A stretch of DNA of 64,000 nucleotides from Amycolatopsis sp. CA-128772. Its GTDB lineage: Bacteria; Actinomycetota; Actinomycetes; Mycobacteriales; Pseudonocardiaceae. Below the pieces are notes generated by a model, which saw nothing but the letters and a program-made list of their open reading frames with translations, did not search any database and was not told the origin of the DNA. The stretch spans positions 62,001 through 126,000 of the forward strand of contig NZ_PPHG01000029.1 of assembly GCF_002904295.1 (NCBI RefSeq). The letters are read 5' to 3'. The first letter of the stretch is position 1; each line of letters begins with the position of its first letter. This document shows, in pieces, positions 41,311 to 50,194 of the stretch. Both the position numbers and the translations under genes were made by a program.

Positions 41311-44204
41311 GACTCTTCTCCGACCAGTTGCAGGAACGCGTCTTCCAGCCGGCGCCGGGGCCCCGCCTGCTCCACCGCGACGCCGGCGCGAACCAGCACC
41401 GCCACGGCCTCTGCGCGGGGCAGCCCGTCGAGATCGGCGTGCACGAGGTCGCCCTCGACATCAACGGACGTGACCCCGTCCGCCTTCAGCGCCGCCGCGG
41501 CCGCCGCCGGGTCGTCGACCCGGAACGTCGCCTCGCCGCCGGCCGCGGCCAGCTCGCCGACCTCGCCCGAGGCGACCAGCGAACCGCGGTGCATGACCAC
41601 GACGTGCGTGCAGGTCTGCTCGACCTCGGCCAGCAGGTGGCTGGACACCACCACCGTGCGGCCGGTCGCGGCGTACCGCTTCAGCACCTCGCGCATCTGG
41701 TGGATCTGGGGCGGGTCGAGCCCGTTGGTCGGTTCGTCGAGCACCATCAGCTCCGGCAGGCCGAGCATCGCCTGCGCGATCGCCAGCCGCTGCCGCATGC
41801 CCTGGCTGTAGGTCCGGACGCGGCGCTCGACCGCGTTGCCGAGCCCGGCGATCTCCAGCGCCTCCGCGAAGTGCGCCTTCTCCGCCGGCCGCCCGGTCGC
41901 CGCCCAGTACAGCTCGAGGTTCGCGCGGCCGGACAGGTGCGGCAGGAAGCCGGAGCCCTCGACGAACGAGCCGATGCGGGAGAGCACCGGCGCGCCCGGG
42001 GTGATCTTGTGCCCGAACACGCGGATGCCGCCCGCGGTCGGCGTGATCAGGCCCATCAGCATCCGCAGCGTGGTCGTCTTCCCCGCGCCGTTCGGCCCGA
42101 GCAGGCCGAGCACCTGGCCCGGTTCGACGCGGAACGACAGGTCCTTCACGGCGACGAACCCGCCCGCGTACTGCTTGCGCAACCCTTCGATGACCAGCGG
42201 AGTCGTGGCCAGCCCGGGGTCGACGTCGGTGGCGCGGCGTCGCCGAAGCGCCGCGAAGAGCACCGCCGCGAGGCCGACCGCCAGCGTCACACCGATGCCA
42301 ACGAGCTGCCCGACCGGTGCCGGGGAACCGACCGACGTCCCGGGCACGATCGGCACGGCCAGCGCGGTGCCGCCGGCCAATCCGATGCGGAACACCGCGG
42401 GCGCGGCCGGCGCCGCGTAGCCCTGGTCGGTCGTGCCGACGACCAGCCGCAGCGAATGCCCGCCCTCGATCGGCCGGACGATGCCGGGCAGCGTCACGGT
42501 GACGTCGACCGGGGTGCCGTCGGCGGGCAGCCCGCTCACCCGGAACGGCGCGATGGCGTTGGCCGGCAGCACCCGCGAGCCGTCCTGGCCGACGTCGTAG
42601 AGCTTCGCGAACAGCACCGCGTCCGGCTGCGGGTGCGCCGGGTCCGCGGCGACCTGCAGGCGCACGGTCGACGACCCGCTGATCACGACCTGGCCGTCGA
42701 AGGCCGCCGTGGTGAACTGCGCCGCCTGGCCGGGCGGGTCGTTGCTGAACAGCGCACCGAGCCGGGAGGTGCTGCTCGCGATGCCGTTGAGGCCGGGGAT
42801 CCCGCTCACCGCGGCCGGGTTCGCCCCGGCCGGGCGCACCACCGGCTGCGCGGGCCCGGCCAGCGCCAGCAGCCGCCGTTCGGTCGCCGGCCCGGTCAGC
42901 CCAGGGTAGGCGGCCGCGTTGACCGTGCGGACCGACGGCGTCCCGTTGGCGCGCAACGTGCCTTGGACGTCATAGCTGAAGCCGGTGCCCGGGTCGCCGC
43001 CGTCCAGCGCCGTCTTCAGGAAGTCACCGATCTTGGCGCGCAGCTGCGGGCCGGGCTTGCCGCCGTCGTGGCCGCCGGTGTACCAGATGGTCTTGACCTG
43101 GCCGCCCGCCGCGGTGATCTGCCGGGCGTTCGCGTCGGACTGGTCGAGGCCGAACAGCGTGTCGCTCTCGCCCTGGACCAGCAGCGTCGGCACGGTGATC
43201 CTGCTCGTCACCGACGCGGGGGAGACGCGGCGCAGCAGGTCGACGCTCGCCTGGCTCGCCTGCCCGGTGGTGCCGAGTTCGGTGTAGGCGCGGCAGACCG
43301 CGGCGGTGAACCGGCCGCACGGGTCGGCGGCCCCGCCGCGAGGCGCGCCCGCACCCGGCGGCGCCGCCGGGAGAGCGGCCGCCGCGTTCCCGGCGGCGCC
43401 GGCGGCACCGGTGTCGGTCTCCTGCCCGGCTTCCGGCGCTTCGGCGGACGGCGAACCGCTCGCCGCGGCGCCGGAACCGGCCGAGAAGAAGATGCCGGCC
43501 CAGCTCTTCTTGAACACGCCGCCGGTGGCGAACGCGCCGGCCGCCGGGGTTCCCGCGGCCGCGGCCGCCGGGGCCGCCGCGTTCGGGACCAGGCCCTGGG
43601 CGAGGTCGTTGTAGGTGATCACCGGCGCGATCGCGTCGACGCGCTTGTCCGTGCCGGCCAGCAGCAGCGAGAGCGCGCCGCCGTAGGAGGCCCCGGTGAC
43701 GGCGACCTTCGGGTCGCCCTTGGCGTCGAGCGTCACCTGGTGCTCGGCGACGAGCCGGTCGATCAGCCGGCTCGCGTCGGCGACCTCGCCGTCCGGGTCG
43801 TTGAGGCCGATCTTGCCGGTGCTCTTGCCGAACCCGCGCGCGGACCACGTCATCACGACGAAGCCCTTCCGCGCGAGTTCGCGGGCGTCGTCGGCGACGC
43901 TGGCCTTGTCCCCGCCGAAGCCGTGCGCGAGCAGGACGGCGGGTGCGGGCACGGTCGCCGGGAGGTAGGTGGTCGTGTCGATCTCGACCTGCTGCGCCGA
44001 GCCGGGCGCGGCCGGCATGTCGAGCAGGGCGTCCTGGGTGGGCACGGCGGGCGGGGCCGTGTCGCGCGACGCCCAGAGGACGGTCGCGGCGGCGAGCACC
44101 ACCACGACGGCGCCGAGCGCCGTCAGACGGGCTCGGCGAGTGCGCGGGAGCGGGAGTCGGGGCACGACGTGACCGTAGGTGAAGTTTCCTGAGAGTGTCC
44201 TCAC
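41307..44204 (-). CDS. Extracytoplasmic S15-like hydrolase fused to an ABC ATPase
   Basis: A 965-residue fusion. Residues about 27-45 are a signal anchor; 60-620 look extracytoplasmic: an alpha/beta hydrolase with HGFGGDK oxyanion region and nucleophile S173 in GASYGGAL, followed by a beta-rich X-Pro-dipeptidyl-peptidase-like C-terminal domain. A second helix (about 630-652) is followed by RRRR, returning the chain to the cytoplasm. Residues 670-965 are a full ABC ATPase: Walker A GPNGAGKTT, signature YSQGMRQRLAIA, Walker B LMVLDEPTNG, H-loop SSHLL. A GTG at 44204 has AAGGTGAG upstream; a GTG at 44165 is possible. With the downstream permease it forms an exporter with its own outside hydrolase. 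Confidence 0.88.
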   Translation of the reverse strand: MRTLSGNFTYGHVVPRLPLPRTRRARLTALGAVVVVLAAATVLWASRDTAPPAVPTQDALLDMPAAPGSAQQVEIDTTTYLPATVPAPAVLLAHGFGGDKASVADDARELARKGFVVMTWSARGFGKSTGKIGLNDPDGEVADASRLIDRLVAEHQVTLDAKGDPKVAVTGASYGGALSLLLAGTDKRVDAIAPVITYNDLAQGLVPNAAAPAAAAAGTPAAGAFATGGVFKKSWAGIFFSAGSGAAASGSPSAEAPEAGQETDTGAAGAAGNAAAALPAAPPGAGAPRGGAADPCGRFTAAVCRAYTELGTTGQASQASVDLLRRVSPASVTSRITVPTLLVQGESDTLFGLDQSDANARQITAAGGQVKTIWYTGGHDGGKPGPQLRAKIGDFLKTALDGGDPGTGFSYDVQGTLRANGTPSVRTVNAAAYPGLTGPATERRLLALAGPAQPVVRPAGANPAAVSGIPGLNGIASSTSRLGALFSNDPPGQAAQFTTAAFDGQVVISGSSTVRLQVAADPAHPQPDAVLFAKLYDVGQDGSRVLPANAIAPFRVSGLPADGTPVDVTVTLPGIVRPIEGGHSLRLVVGTTDQGYAAPAAPAVFRIGLAGGTALAVPIVPGTSVGSPAPVGQLVGIGVTLAVGLAAVLFAALRRRRATDVDPGLATTPLVIEGLRKQYAGGFVAVKDLSFRVEPGQVLGLLGPNGAGKTTTLRMLMGLITPTAGGIRVFGHKITPGAPVLSRIGSFVEGSGFLPHLSGRANLELYWAATGRPAEKAHFAEALEIAGLGNAVERRVRTYSQGMRQRLAIAQAMLGLPELMVLDEPTNGLDPPQIHQMREVLKRYAATGRTVVVSSHLLAEVEQTCTHVVVMHRGSLVASGEVGELAAAGGEATFRVDDPAAAAAALKADGVTSVDVEGDLVHADLDGLPRAEAVAVLVRAGVAVEQAGPRRRLEDAFLQLVGEES

Positions 44205-44332
44205 CGGCTCACCTTGATCACACCTCCGCGACCACCAGGTGGACCGAAGTGACCGGAATTACAGGCCCAACCCGGTGACGTGCGCGATCCCGGCTGGCTT
44301 TCGGGGGGAGGAACCGGCAAACTGGACGCGCT

Positions 44333-44460
44333 GTGAGGGGAGTATTCCTTCGCGGCGGTGTCGTCAGCACGGTGGCCCTGCGCCCCCGGCACCGTCGGCC
44401 GGTGGTTGCCACCGGCGGGAGAGACCTCCGGTTAGTTGCTGCTGCGCACTATCCGGAGGT
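44333..44460 (+). promoter_or_regulatory. yybP-ykoY (manganese) riboswitch upstream of terC
   Basis: The leader has the conserved GGGGAGTATTCCTTCGCGGC block, a middle helix around 44380-44415, and GGCGGGAGAGACCTCCGG. ACCTCCGG (44424-44431) is complementary to CCGGAGGT (44453-44460), which contains the terC ribosome binding site GGAGG, so ligand state would control translation. This RNA class senses Mn2+ and often precedes terC. 44205-44332 upstream shows no gene. Confidence 0.85.
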
Positions 44461-44469
44461 TCGAGTTCC

Positions 44470-45432
44470 ATGACTGTCCCCCTGTGGCTGTGGATCGCCA
44501 CGATCGGTGGCCTGCTCGCGTTGATCGCGCTGGACCTGGTCATCGTCGATCGCAAGCCGCACGCGGTGACCACGGGGGAAGCTGCTCGCTGGGTCGTCTT
44601 CTACGTCTCGTGCGCGATCGTCTTCGGCATCGGCGTGTGGGTCTTCGCCGGCCACGACCCGGGTGTCGAGTTCTTCACCGGGTACATCACCGAGTACTCG
44701 CTGAGCGTCGACAACCTGTTCATCTTCATGATCATCATGGGCTCGTTCAAGGTGCCCGCCATCCATCAGCACCGCGTGCTGCTGGTCGGCATCCTGCTCG
44801 CGCTCGCCATGCGGAGCGTCTTCATCGCCATCGGCGCCGCGCTGATCGCCCAGTTCGTCTGGGTGTTCTTCCTCTTCGGCGCCATCTTGATCTGGACCGC
44901 GATCAGCATGCTGCGCGGCAAGGGCGAGGACGAGGAGTACCACGAGAACGCCGTCACCCGGCAGGTCCGCCGGTTCGCCCCGGTGACCGACGACTACCAC
45001 GACCACCACTACACGGTGAAGATCGACGGCAAGCGGATGATCACGCCGATGCTGCTGGTGATCGTGGCCATCGGCTCGGCCGACCTGCTGTTCGCCGTCG
45101 ACTCCATCCCGGCGATCTTCGGCATCACGCAGGAGGCGTTCCTCGTCTTCACCGCCAACGCGTTCGCGCTGATGGGCCTGCGGCAGCTGTACTTCCTGCT
45201 CGGCGGCCTGGTGACCAAGCTCGTCTACCTCAGCTACGGCCTCGCGGTCATCCTCGCCTTCATCGGCGCGAAGCTGTTCCTGCACGCGCTGCACGAGTAC
45301 CACGTCGTGCCGGACTGGCTGGACATCAACAACTGGGTCTCCCTCGGCGTGATCATCGTCGTGCTGTCGGTGACCACGGCGGCCAGCCTGGCCAAGGCGC
45401 GGCGTGACGAGCGCAAGCAGGTCGTGGCTTAA
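44470..45432 (+). CDS. terC: TerC-family membrane protein (metal efflux)
   Basis: A 320-residue integral membrane protein with about nine helices. TerC motifs: EYSLSVDNLFIFMIIMGSF and the second half SADLLFAVDSIPAIFGI, each carrying the membrane aspartate. A His/Asp-rich cytoplasmic loop (DDYHDHHY) lies mid-protein. ATG with GGAGG ten bases upstream, inside the riboswitch pairing region. Related TerC proteins export manganese, matching the Mn riboswitch. Confidence 0.94.
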   Translation: MTVPLWLWIATIGGLLALIALDLVIVDRKPHAVTTGEAARWVVFYVSCAIVFGIGVWVFAGHDPGVEFFTGYITEYSLSVDNLFIFMIIMGSFKVPAIHQHRVLLVGILLALAMRSVFIAIGAALIAQFVWVFFLFGAILIWTAISMLRGKGEDEEYHENAVTRQVRRFAPVTDDYHDHHYTVKIDGKRMITPMLLVIVAIGSADLLFAVDSIPAIFGITQEAFLVFTANAFALMGLRQLYFLLGGLVTKLVYLSYGLAVILAFIGAKLFLHALHEYHVVPDWLDINNWVSLGVIIVVLSVTTAASLAKARRDERKQVVA

Positions 45433-45483
45433 CGTCCGGCAAAATCGTTCGCCTCGCTAAGGGTTTCGGGTACCGTCGGTGAC

Positions 45484-47439
45484 GTGCGTCCAGCCGACAT
45501 CGAAGTCCTCGTCACTCCCGGCCGTCCCGCCCTGCGCGGGGACCTGCTGCTCACCGCGCTGAAGAAGCCGGACCTGAAGGCGAACGCCTCGCTCGGCTCG
45601 GTGCGGCGGGTGTCGCTCGACGGCGGCGAGGCCGCGTGGACCCACGGTCCGCGCGACTCCGCCCCGGCGATCTCCCCGGACGGGCGCTGGGTGGCGTTCC
45701 TGCGCGCGGGGGAGGGCGACGGTGCCGACGGCAGCCCGCAGCTGCACCTGATGCCGTCGACCGGCGGGGAGGCCCGCCGGCTGACGTCGCTGCACCTCGG
45801 GGCGGGCGAGCCGGTGTGGGCGCCGGATTCGCGGCGGATCGCGTTCACCGCCCGCGTGCCCGAGCCCGGCCGCTACGGCACGCCGGACGCCGACGGCGAG
45901 ACCCCGGAGCCGGCCGCCGAGGCCCCGCGCCGGATCACGCGGATGGACTACCGGATCGACGACGTCGGGTTCCTGCGCGACCGCATGCAGCGGCTGTTCG
46001 CCGTCGACGCGGTCGCGGCGCTCGATCAGGACGAGCTCCCGGACCTCGAACCGCTGACCGGCGACGGGTTCGACGCGGCCCACCCGGTGTGGACGCCGGA
46101 CGGCACGCGGCTGGTCTTCACCGCGCCGCCGGACTGGGGCGCGGCCGAAAGCGACTCGCGCGACATCTGCGCGATCTCCGCCGAGGGCGGCGAGCCCGAG
46201 GTTGTGGTGCGCGGCGCGGGCTACTCGGAGCGGCCGGCCTTCGGCCCCGACGGCACGTTGTTCTACTTCGGACAGTCCTTCGAGCACCACCACGAAGCCG
46301 CCCCCACCGGGCTCTACGCGGCGACGCCCGAATTCGGCGCCGGCCCGGTGGCCGGCCGGCGGCTCACCGACGCCGAGACCGTGGACTGCGAGGCCGCGGC
46401 GGGCCCGCCGGCCCCGCGCGGCGACGACGTCGTGGTGGCGGTCCGCAACCGCGGCGCGGTGGAGCTGCGCGCGGTCTCCGCCGACGCCGCGGACGCCCCG
46501 CTGGCCGACCTCGCGGTGGTCCACGCGGAGCAGGCCGCGGTCCGGTCGTTCACCCTGGACGGCTCGGTGCTGGTGGCGGTGATCGCGACGCCGTCGACGC
46601 CCGGGGAGGTCGTGCTGCTCGGCGACGCCGGCCCGCGGGTGCTGACCGACTACGCGAAGCCGTTGCGGGACAAGGGCATCCGGCCGATGATCGAGCTGGA
46701 GACGACCGCGCCGGACGGCTACCCGGTGCACGGCTGGCTGGTGCTGCCCGAGGGCGACGGGCCGCACCCGGTGCTGCGCGTGGTCCACGGCGGCCCGTTC
46801 ACCCAGCAGGAGTGGACGCTGTTCGACGAGGCGCAGGTGTACGCGTCGGCGGGCTACGCGGTGGTGGTCGGCAACCCGCGCGGGTCGGCGGGGTACGGGC
46901 AGACGCACGGCCACGCGATCACGCACGCCTTCGGCACGGTCGACGTCGACGACGTCCTGGCGCTGCTGGACAAGGCGCTGGAGCGCCCGGACCTGGACGC
47001 CTCCCGCGTCGGCATCATGGGCGGCTCGTACGGCGGATTCATGACGAGCTGGCTGGCCGCCCACCACGGCGAGCGCTTCAAGGCGGCGTGGAGCGAGCGC
47101 GCGGTCAACGCGTGGGACTCGATGGTCGGCAGTTCCGACATCGGCTACTTCTTCGTCGACGCCTACATCGGCTCGTCGCCGGAGGTGCAGCGCGACCGGT
47201 CGCCGCTCTCGTACGCGGCGCAGATCAAGATTCCCTTCGCGGTCGTGCATTCGGAGCAGGACTGGCGCTGCCCGCTGGAGCAGGCGGAGCGGATGTTCGT
47301 CGCCCTGCGCCGCGCCGGCGCGCCCGCGGAGCTGCTGGTGTTCCCCGGCGAGGGCCACGAGCTGAGCCGGTCGGGCCGGCCGCGCCACCGCGTCCAGCGC
47401 TTCGACGCGATCCTCGAGTGGTGGGCGCGGCACCTCTGA
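45484..47439 (+). CDS. S9-family prolyl oligopeptidase-like peptidase
   Basis: A 651-residue cytoplasmic peptidase. The N-terminal 390 residues form a beta-propeller with WD/TolB-like blades (WAPDSRRIAFTAR, WTPDGTRLVFTA). The C-terminal alpha/beta hydrolase has nucleophile serine in GGSYGG, acid in VHSEQDWRCP and histidine in GEGHELSRSG. This is the acylaminoacyl-peptidase/DPP-like type. GTG start with TACCGT seven bases upstream, predicted leaderless. Confidence 0.92.
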   Translation: MRPADIEVLVTPGRPALRGDLLLTALKKPDLKANASLGSVRRVSLDGGEAAWTHGPRDSAPAISPDGRWVAFLRAGEGDGADGSPQLHLMPSTGGEARRLTSLHLGAGEPVWAPDSRRIAFTARVPEPGRYGTPDADGETPEPAAEAPRRITRMDYRIDDVGFLRDRMQRLFAVDAVAALDQDELPDLEPLTGDGFDAAHPVWTPDGTRLVFTAPPDWGAAESDSRDICAISAEGGEPEVVVRGAGYSERPAFGPDGTLFYFGQSFEHHHEAAPTGLYAATPEFGAGPVAGRRLTDAETVDCEAAAGPPAPRGDDVVVAVRNRGAVELRAVSADAADAPLADLAVVHAEQAAVRSFTLDGSVLVAVIATPSTPGEVVLLGDAGPRVLTDYAKPLRDKGIRPMIELETTAPDGYPVHGWLVLPEGDGPHPVLRVVHGGPFTQQEWTLFDEAQVYASAGYAVVVGNPRGSAGYGQTHGHAITHAFGTVDVDDVLALLDKALERPDLDASRVGIMGGSYGGFMTSWLAAHHGERFKAAWSERAVNAWDSMVGSSDIGYFFVDAYIGSSPEVQRDRSPLSYAAQIKIPFAVVHSEQDWRCPLEQAERMFVALRRAGAPAELLVFPGEGHELSRSGRPRHRVQRFDAILEWWARHL

Positions 47440-47479
47440 CCCTTGTCCGGGGCGCCCCGGCCTGCGAACGTCGGTGGGT

Positions 47480-47812
47480 ATGACGGTGCCCGAGGTGGAC
47501 TTCGAGCTCGAGACGTGGCGGATGGTGCTGTTCCGGGCGGGCCCGCGGGCGGCGGAGATCCCCGAGGAGATGGCGCGGGAGCTGCGCGCGCGGCACCTGT
47601 CGTCGGCCCGGCAGCAGCAGGCGATGGGCACGCTGCTGTTCGCCGGGGCGGTGCCGGAGCCGTCGTCGACGCTGCCGGTGACGGGGGTGGCGTTCTTCCG
47701 CACGTCCGAGGCGGAGACCCGGGCGATCCTGGACGCCGATCCGGCCGAGCAGGCGGGGCTGATCGCGTCGGAGATCGTGGGGTTCGTCTGCCCGCGGGGC
47801 ACCCTTGGCTGA
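47480..47812 (+). CDS. YCII-related domain protein
   Basis: A 110-residue protein resembling YCII-domain proteins: FRAGPRAAEIPEEMARELRA, then RTSEAETRAILDADPAEQAG and a short C-terminal strand. The family fold is ferredoxin-like with a conserved His/Asp pair that is weak here. ATG at 47480; a GTG two codons earlier is possible. Overlaps the HAD gene by 8 bp. Confidence 0.65.
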   Translation: MTVPEVDFELETWRMVLFRAGPRAAEIPEEMARELRARHLSSARQQQAMGTLLFAGAVPEPSSTLPVTGVAFFRTSEAETRAILDADPAEQAGLIASEIVGFVCPRGTLG

Positions 47813-48440
47813 CGGCCTGGTCTGCTTCGACGTCGACGGCACCCTCGTGCCCGGCACGAGCTCGTGCGCGTGGGTGGCGGCCGCGCTGGGGCACGAAGCC
47901 GAGCTGGTCGCGGCCGAGGCGGCCTACGCGGCCGGGCGGATGACGAACCAGGAGGCGTCGGTGATCGACGCCCGCCGCTGGGCCGGGCACACCGAGGCGG
48001 AGATCCGGGCCCGGCTGGAGACGCTGCCGCTGGTCGGCGGGATCGCCGAGACGGTGTCGTGGTGCCGGGACCGGGGCCTGCGCCCGGTCCTGACCACGCT
48101 GGCGTGGGCGCCGGTGGGGCAACTGCTCGCCGGCCGCTTCGGGTTCGCCGCGTACTGCGGGCCGGTGCCGGAAGCTCTCGGCGGCCGCTACACCGGGCGG
48201 GTCGCCGAGCACCTGGACGAGTACGGCAAGGGGGACTTCGCGCTGGCGCAGGGCTTCGCGCCGGAGCGGTGTGCCGCGGTCGGGGACAGCCGGTCGGACC
48301 TGCCGCTGTTCGCCGCCGTCGGGACGAGCATCGGCTTCAACGCGGCGCCGGACGCCCGCGCCGTCGCGACCCACGTCGTCGACGGCCCGGACCTGCGGGC
48401 GATCATCCCGGTGCTGGCGGCTCAGTTCAGCAGCGTGTAG
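47805..48440 (+). CDS. HAD-superfamily phosphatase (SerB-like)
   Basis: A 211-residue HAD hydrolase. Motif I FDVDGTL (D9 nucleophile, D11 general acid), motif II in LTTLAW, lysine in EYGKGDF and motif IV GDSRSDLPLF. The cap of about 75 residues is of the PSP/HAD-IB type. The TTG at 47805 is used because all later starts cut motif I. It is coupled to the YCII gene by an 8-bp overlap and ends 19 bp into the convergent RES gene. Substrate unknown. Confidence 0.88.
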   Translation: MADGLVCFDVDGTLVPGTSSCAWVAAALGHEAELVAAEAAYAAGRMTNQEASVIDARRWAGHTEAEIRARLETLPLVGGIAETVSWCRDRGLRPVLTTLAWAPVGQLLAGRFGFAAYCGPVPEALGGRYTGRVAEHLDEYGKGDFALAQGFAPERCAAVGDSRSDLPLFAAVGTSIGFNAAPDARAVATHVVDGPDLRAIIPVLAAQFSSV

Positions 48441-49078
48441 TTCAGCTCTTCGCAGACCCGGCCGAGCGGGACGTCCAGGCCCGGGTGGTCCAGCGGCAGC
48501 AGCACGTCCGGCGCGATCGGCAGCGCGGCGCCCGCCGGCGGGTCCCACAGGCAGATCGCGGGGTCACCGGAGTCCATCGACGAGCGGTACCAGAGGCCGT
48601 CGAGGTCGCTGAACGCGCCGCGGATCGCGCGGGCCCAGGCCTGGGTAAGTTTCTTCGGCCCGCTGGAAATTTCCTGGGACGCGCCGACCCGCGTCGGCCA
48701 GAGACCGGTCAGGTCGAGCAGGCGCAGCGTGCGCGTCGGGCGGACGACGACCAGCCGGGGGCCGCGGGTGCGGCGGTCGACGGTCGAGCTCGTCTGGAAC
48801 ACCTCGGCGACCGACGTGCGCACGGTGAGGCCGAAGTAGAGGACGCCGTTCGCGGGATCGGTGACCGGCGCGCCGCCGCGGCCGGGCGACTGCTGGTCGA
48901 ACCGGCCGTGCGGGAGCGGGCCGGTGTAGCGGAACGAGTTCCACTGCTGGGGGTGGTTGCCGTGCGCGGTGAAGATCCGGACGAGCCTGGTCGCGGGCTG
49001 GACCGTCACCACGTCGCTGGCGCGGTTCAGCTGCCGGACCAGGACGGATCGGGCGGGCGGCAGCGGGAGCCGGGCCAT
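48422..49078 (-). CDS. RES-domain toxin
   Basis: A 218-residue RES-domain protein. The three signature residues appear in order: Arg in RLVRIFTAHG, Glu in SVAEVFQ, Ser in YRSSMDSGDP, within the GRFD and GVLYFGLT context. RES toxins of the MbcT/ParT type degrade or transfer ADP-ribose from NAD+. The upstream Xre gene ends 51 bp before it, the normal antitoxin-toxin order. The ATG at 49078 has no clear ribosome binding site, so its start is less certain. Confidence 0.85.
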   Translation of the reverse strand: MARLPLPPARSVLVRQLNRASDVVTVQPATRLVRIFTAHGNHPQQWNSFRYTGPLPHGRFDQQSPGRGGAPVTDPANGVLYFGLTVRTSVAEVFQTSSTVDRRTRGPRLVVVRPTRTLRLLDLTGLWPTRVGASQEISSGPKKLTQAWARAIRGAFSDLDGLWYRSSMDSGDPAICLWDPPAGAALPIAPDVLLPLDHPGLDVPLGRVCEELNYTLLN

Positions 49079-49129
49079 GGGTCGGGGGTGGTCCGTCCTT
49101 GTCGGTGATCTTGCTCGGGAGGGTCCAGC

Positions 49130-49711
49130 CTAGAGTGGCGTGCCGAGCGTGGCGATGAGGCGGGCTACGTGGTCCGGATCACCACCGGAGAGGAGCCATT
49201 GGCGCGGGGTCGCCGCGTGGTCGTTGATGACCAGGTCGGCCTGCGGCGTGCTCATGAAGGCGGCGACGACGAGCGCGGGCTGGTCGTCGGGCAAAGCCTT
49301 CAGCACGACCTCGAGGCCGGGCAGCACGCCGGAGCCGGCGAACTGCCACGCGGGCAGCCGCCACCCGCCGTCCTTCCACCCGGTCAGCCTGCCTTCCTTG
49401 AGGCGGTGCCGGATCCGGCTGTCGTCGACCCCGAGGGCCTTGGCGGCCTCGTTGACGCTGAGCGCCCCCTCGGCGAGCACGGCGTGGGCGGCGACGGTCC
49501 GGGCCCGGAAGTCGGGTTCGTCTTCCCGGCGTGGCGAGAGGTCCAGCCCGACATCGGCGAGCGCGGCCCGCTGGTCGGCCGAGAAGTAGTGCGACGGATC
49601 GGGGTTCGGTGGGGAGAGTCTGCGCGCCGCGTCTTCGACGAGGGTGAGGAACTCGTTCGCGTCGACTTTGAGGCCCGCCTTGGCGAGGATGTTCTCCAGC
49701 GCTACAGACAT
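49130..49711 (-). CDS. Xre/MbcA-like antitoxin with toxin-binding domain
   Basis: A 193-residue protein. A helix-turn-helix lies at about 80-112 (LSVNEAAKALGVDDSRIRHR), and the C-terminal part ends SGGDPDHVARLIATL, the pattern of the Xre/MbcA/ParS toxin-binding domain. It should neutralise the RES toxin encoded just downstream. TAACCT stands 7 nt before the ATG, so the operon mRNA may be leaderless. The fused HTH placement, mid-protein, is somewhat unusual for the family. Confidence 0.8.
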   Translation of the reverse strand: MSVALENILAKAGLKVDANEFLTLVEDAARRLSPPNPDPSHYFSADQRAALADVGLDLSPRREDEPDFRARTVAAHAVLAEGALSVNEAAKALGVDDSRIRHRLKEGRLTGWKDGGWRLPAWQFAGSGVLPGLEVVLKALPDDQPALVVAAFMSTPQADLVINDHAATPRQWLLSGGDPDHVARLIATLGTPL

Positions 49712-49885
49712 GTGGCTCAGGTTAACCCGAAACAGCGCGCGTGTGCGGGTTCGTGCGGTTTCTTGCCCGGTAAGTGGGCGAATTCACCAGAGATCGACAC
49801 TTACGGCACATCATCCAACACGTTGAGTAGGCAACTTCCGGTCAGTGTCCCCGGGAGGAGTGGGGTTGTCCAGCCCCGCACCGGC

Positions 49886-49914
49886 TTGACAGTGGTGGTT
49901 CGCGCACCTAGGTT
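49886..49914 (+). promoter_or_regulatory. Consensus sigma-70 promoter with no assigned gene
   Basis: TTGACA (49886-49891), exactly 17 bp, TAGGTT (49909-49914), reading rightward. The predicted start near 49921 lies before a 275-bp stretch with no confident gene. The region runs toward the 3' end of the LacI gene on the opposite strand. Confidence 0.7.
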
Positions 49915-49919
49915 GCCGA

Positions 49920-50190
49920 TGAGTAAACGATTTCCGCTCCGTGCTCACAGGATCCGGCGTTCCGGCGCCGGTCATGGGGGACACAGGGGGTGGGGCGTGC
50001 CTGGGGGGCCCGGCACGAGCCGGCCCCCTGGGCACGTCGCTCCCGTCCTGGTGGCTGACCGCCTGGGTGCGCGAGCCGACCGTCTGGGCACGCGAGCCGA
50101 CTCTTGAGGCGCGGGTGGGCCGCCTGAGCGCCCGGGTCGAACGTCTGGGTGCGCGAGCCGGGTCGGGCGTGCGTGTTCCGTCACCGTCCG
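49920..50190 (+). other. Transcribed-looking region: hairpin and degenerate repeats, no firm gene
   Basis: Downstream of the orphan promoter is a strong stem-loop (arms at about 50000-50017 and 50020-50036 pairing GTGCC..GGGGG with CCCCC..GGCAC), then four to five imperfect units of the form CGTCTGGG(T/C)(G/A)CGCGAGCCG from 50053 to 50160. A short frame from ATG 49919 (62 residues, basic) is open but the -10 box is only 4 nt before it. This could be a small RNA, a leader, or the remains of a gene. Confidence 0.35.
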
Positions 50191-50194
50191 AGCG

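Noticed and set aside
49920..50190. ydaO (c-di-AMP) riboswitch or another known leader
   Set aside because: The required conserved blocks could not be matched by eye; only a hairpin and degenerate repeats are evident.
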